Below are positions 6,178-7,215 of a stretch of DNA of 7,215 nucleotides, one piece after another. A model generated the notes under the pieces. The model was given only the letters and a program-made list of their open reading frames with translations, had not been told where the DNA came from and searched no databases. The translations under genes and the position numbers were made by a program. The first letter of the stretch is position 1. Each line of letters begins with the position of its first letter. Source of the stretch: Methanobrevibacter sp. (GTDB taxonomy: Archaea; Methanobacteriota; Methanobacteria; Methanobacteriales; Methanobacteriaceae). Location of the stretch: assembly GCA_009776495.1 (NCBI GenBank), contig WRNS01000021.1, positions 1 through 7,215 on the forward strand. The letters run 5' to 3'.

Positions 6178-6261
6178 TGTTTGCTTATACACTGGAATAT
6201 TCTTTCAAAAATGAATAATTTTTATCCTTAATATATACTGATTCATGGTAAAAATAGATTA

Positions 6262-6571
6262 AAATATATCTTCCACGATTTTTAACTTTATACTCATAAT
6301 TTTCTCTAAATATAAACAAAATTCACAGTAAAACACATATCTTAATGATTTTGAATAGTTAAACAATTCATAATCGAATCAATTAAACTCAACACTATAA
6401 TCTATAATTTATGAAGTAAATTTTCATAAATAACTAACAAAAAAATAGAGATTATTCTAGAATAGAAATAGTAGATGATGAAAAAAGAAACAGCTAATTT
6501 AAATCTTGAAAATTAAAATATTCCCCTTGAAATTAAACTTTTCAATCTAATAATAATATTAAGTATTATAA
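6262..6571. other. AT-rich intergenic stretch without recognised genes
   Basis: This 310-bp stretch is unique in the window, beginning where homology between the two adhesin units ends. I see no credible coding region or RNA gene. The only structures are a perfect 9-bp inverted repeat ATTTATGAA / TTCATAAAT with a 7-nt loop (6407-6431) and a 12-bp palindrome TATTCTAGAATA (6453-6464). Neither is next to an oligo-T tract, so neither looks like a terminator. Confidence 0.6.
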
Positions 6572-6647
6572 TATAAGATTTTTTTAAAATTATAAAATCT
6601 TTTTAAATTTATAAGATCTTTTTAAAATTATAAGATTTTTTTAAAAT
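6572..6647. repeat. Four tandem 19-bp repeats, consensus TATAAGATYTTTTTAAAAT
   Basis: Four head-to-tail units of exactly 19 bp start at 6572, 6591, 6610 and 6629. The first and fourth are identical; the others differ at one to three bases. A further long T run follows (6648-6656). The unit is close to two helical turns, so its A/T tracts could bend DNA or bind a protein several times over. It lies between the argF terminator region and the adhesin unit. The function is unknown. Confidence 0.85.
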
Positions 6648-6710
6648 TTTTTTTTTATAATAATTATTAAAAATAAGGTTTAAAAATATTAAATTATTAA
6701 AAATAGATTT

Positions 6711-6717
6711 AAAAAAA
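6711..6717 (-). terminator. Oligo-T terminator of argF
   Basis: Seven consecutive T on the minus strand, about 15-20 bp after the argF stop codon, followed by further T5 stretches (near 6699 and 6683). There is no stable hairpin, which fits archaeal termination driven by oligo-T alone. Overall AT richness limits certainty. Confidence 0.5.
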
Positions 6718-6732
6718 TAAATATAAAATTTT

Positions 6733-7215
6733 TTATTTTAAAAGATGGCAAAGAACAGCTTTTTGAGCATGTAATCTATTTTCAGCTTGATTTATAATAA
6801 CTGAATTTTCTCCATCGATAACATCTTTTGTTACTTCTTCCCCACGAATAGCTGGTAAACAATGCATAAATATTGCATCTTCATTAGCTAATTTCATTAG
6901 TTTTGAGTTAACTTGATATTTTCCAAGAACATTCATCCGTTTTGCCTGTTCTTCTTCATCACCCATACTAACCCACACATCTGTATATACCACATCTGCA
7001 TCTTTCACAGCATTTTCAACATCATCTGTAATAATGACACTTGAGTCTGACTCTTTAGCTATTGATTTTGCTTTTTCAACAATTTCTGGCTTTGGTTTGT
7101 AAATTTTTGGAGAAGCTACTTCTATATCCATTCCAAGATAAGCACATATTAGAAGGAGTGAGTTACAAACATTGTTTCCATCTCCCACATAAACAAATTT
7201 TCCATTAAAGTCTCC
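6733..7215 (-). CDS. argF: Ornithine carbamoyltransferase, C-terminal half (5' end outside window)
   Basis: Cytoplasmic enzyme of arginine synthesis that joins carbamoyl phosphate and ornithine to give citrulline and phosphate. The 160 visible residues cover the ornithine-binding domain. VGDGNNVCNS lies at visible residues 10-19, TDVWVSMG (SMG loop, ornithine closure) at about 78-85, HCLPA with the catalytic cysteine at 118-122 (6850-6864), and the C-terminal helix has AENRLHAQKAVL. The reading frame is open to base 7215, so the true start and the carbamoyl-phosphate motifs (STRT, HPxQ) lie beyond the window. The family is usually near 300 residues, so about half is present. A GTG at 7186-7188 is an internal valine codon, not the start, since conserved sequence (GDFNGKFVY) continues upstream of it. 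HCLPA with SMG separates it from aspartate carbamoyltransferase. The gene is intact as far as visible and not linked functionally to the adhesins. Confidence 0.95.
   Translation of the reverse strand, partial: GDFNGKFVYVGDGNNVCNSLLLICAYLGMDIEVASPKIYKPKPEIVEKAKSIAKESDSSVIITDDVENAVKDADVVYTDVWVSMGDEEEQAKRMNVLGKYQVNSKLMKLANEDAIFMHCLPAIRGEEVTKDVIDGENSVIINQAENRLHAQKAVLCHLLK

Larger units (their letters stand above)
2938..6261 (-). repeat. Tandem-duplicated adhesin unit, copy 2 (right)
   Basis: Right-hand copy of the adhesin transcription unit, directly abutting the left copy with only a few bases between them. It starts at AAGGTAAAAAA and ends at TAAAAATAGATTA (6249-6261), after which similarity to 2934 onward stops abruptly. 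It is larger than the left copy mainly because of a longer beta-helix and an extra Ig-like module. The 3' flank (2938-3067) and the last 40 or so codons are almost identical to the left copy. Confidence 0.85.
5666..6261 (-). promoter_or_regulatory. Duplicated upstream region of the right adhesin gene
   Basis: A non-coding stretch of 596 bp matching 2347-2933. No gene candidate was seen. It carries the same ordered set of elements: distal TATA with overlapping inverted repeat (6157-6177), hairpin B (5995-6014), hairpin A (5892-5912), TAGAGT-N4-ACTCTA (5747-5762) and proximal TATA (5701-5708). Length differences are small, chiefly a 21-bp partial duplication near 6085-6123. Confidence 0.6.

Noticed and set aside
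1..6261. Mobile element carrying the adhesin genes
   Set aside because: No transposase, integrase, terminal inverted repeats or attachment-site duplication is visible; simple tandem duplication explains the layout.
6475..6516. Tiny frame MMKKETANLNLEN on the plus strand between argF and the adhesin unit
   Set aside because: Only 13 codons, no ribosome site, and easily expected by chance in AT-rich DNA.
6572..6647. CRISPR array
   Set aside because: Units are only 19 bp and directly contiguous without unique spacers, and no cas genes are present.

Overview
The window looks like chromosomal DNA from a gut or rumen methanogen of the Methanobacteriales (Methanobrevibacter or Methanosphaera type). 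The reasons are very AT-rich intergenic DNA, archaeal-style TATA boxes, and two large secreted adhesin-like proteins of the Asn/Thr-rich, Chlamydia-PMP-repeat type that these archaea carry in large families. This placement is inferred from protein architecture and composition; no taxonomic marker such as rRNA is present.

All three genes lie on the minus strand, so the biological order is right to left. At the right edge (6733-7215) is the C-terminal half of ornithine carbamoyltransferase (argF), cut by the window end. A 1067-bp non-coding gap follows. It holds a likely oligo-T terminator for argF, four exact-period 19-bp tandem repeats (6572-6647), a featureless AT-rich stretch, and a roughly 600-bp region (5666-6261) that is duplicated elsewhere in the window. 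Next come the 865-residue adhesin-like protein (3068-5665), the second copy of the upstream region (2347-2933), and the 738-residue adhesin-like protein (130-2346).

The main structural fact is that the two adhesin genes sit in tandem copies of one complete unit of about 3 kb (about 3-2933 and 2938-6261). Each copy has an upstream region, promoter, gene and 3' hairpin terminator. The outer parts (upstream DNA, signal peptide and first beta-strands, C-terminal Ig-like module, membrane anchor, 3' tail) are near-identical. The middle beta-helix, the number of Ig-like modules (one versus two) and the Asn/Asp-rich stalk have diverged. This is the pattern expected of a modular, recombining surface-protein family.

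Both copies of the upstream region keep the same two candidate TATA boxes and the same four inverted repeats. One inverted repeat has a changed loop on an unchanged stem. Another keeps pairing through a G-U substitution when read as minus-strand RNA. The region may therefore be a regulated promoter or structured leader rather than spacer. The adhesins probably act at the cell surface in attachment to host, particles or partner microbes. argF is an unrelated neighbour in arginine synthesis.
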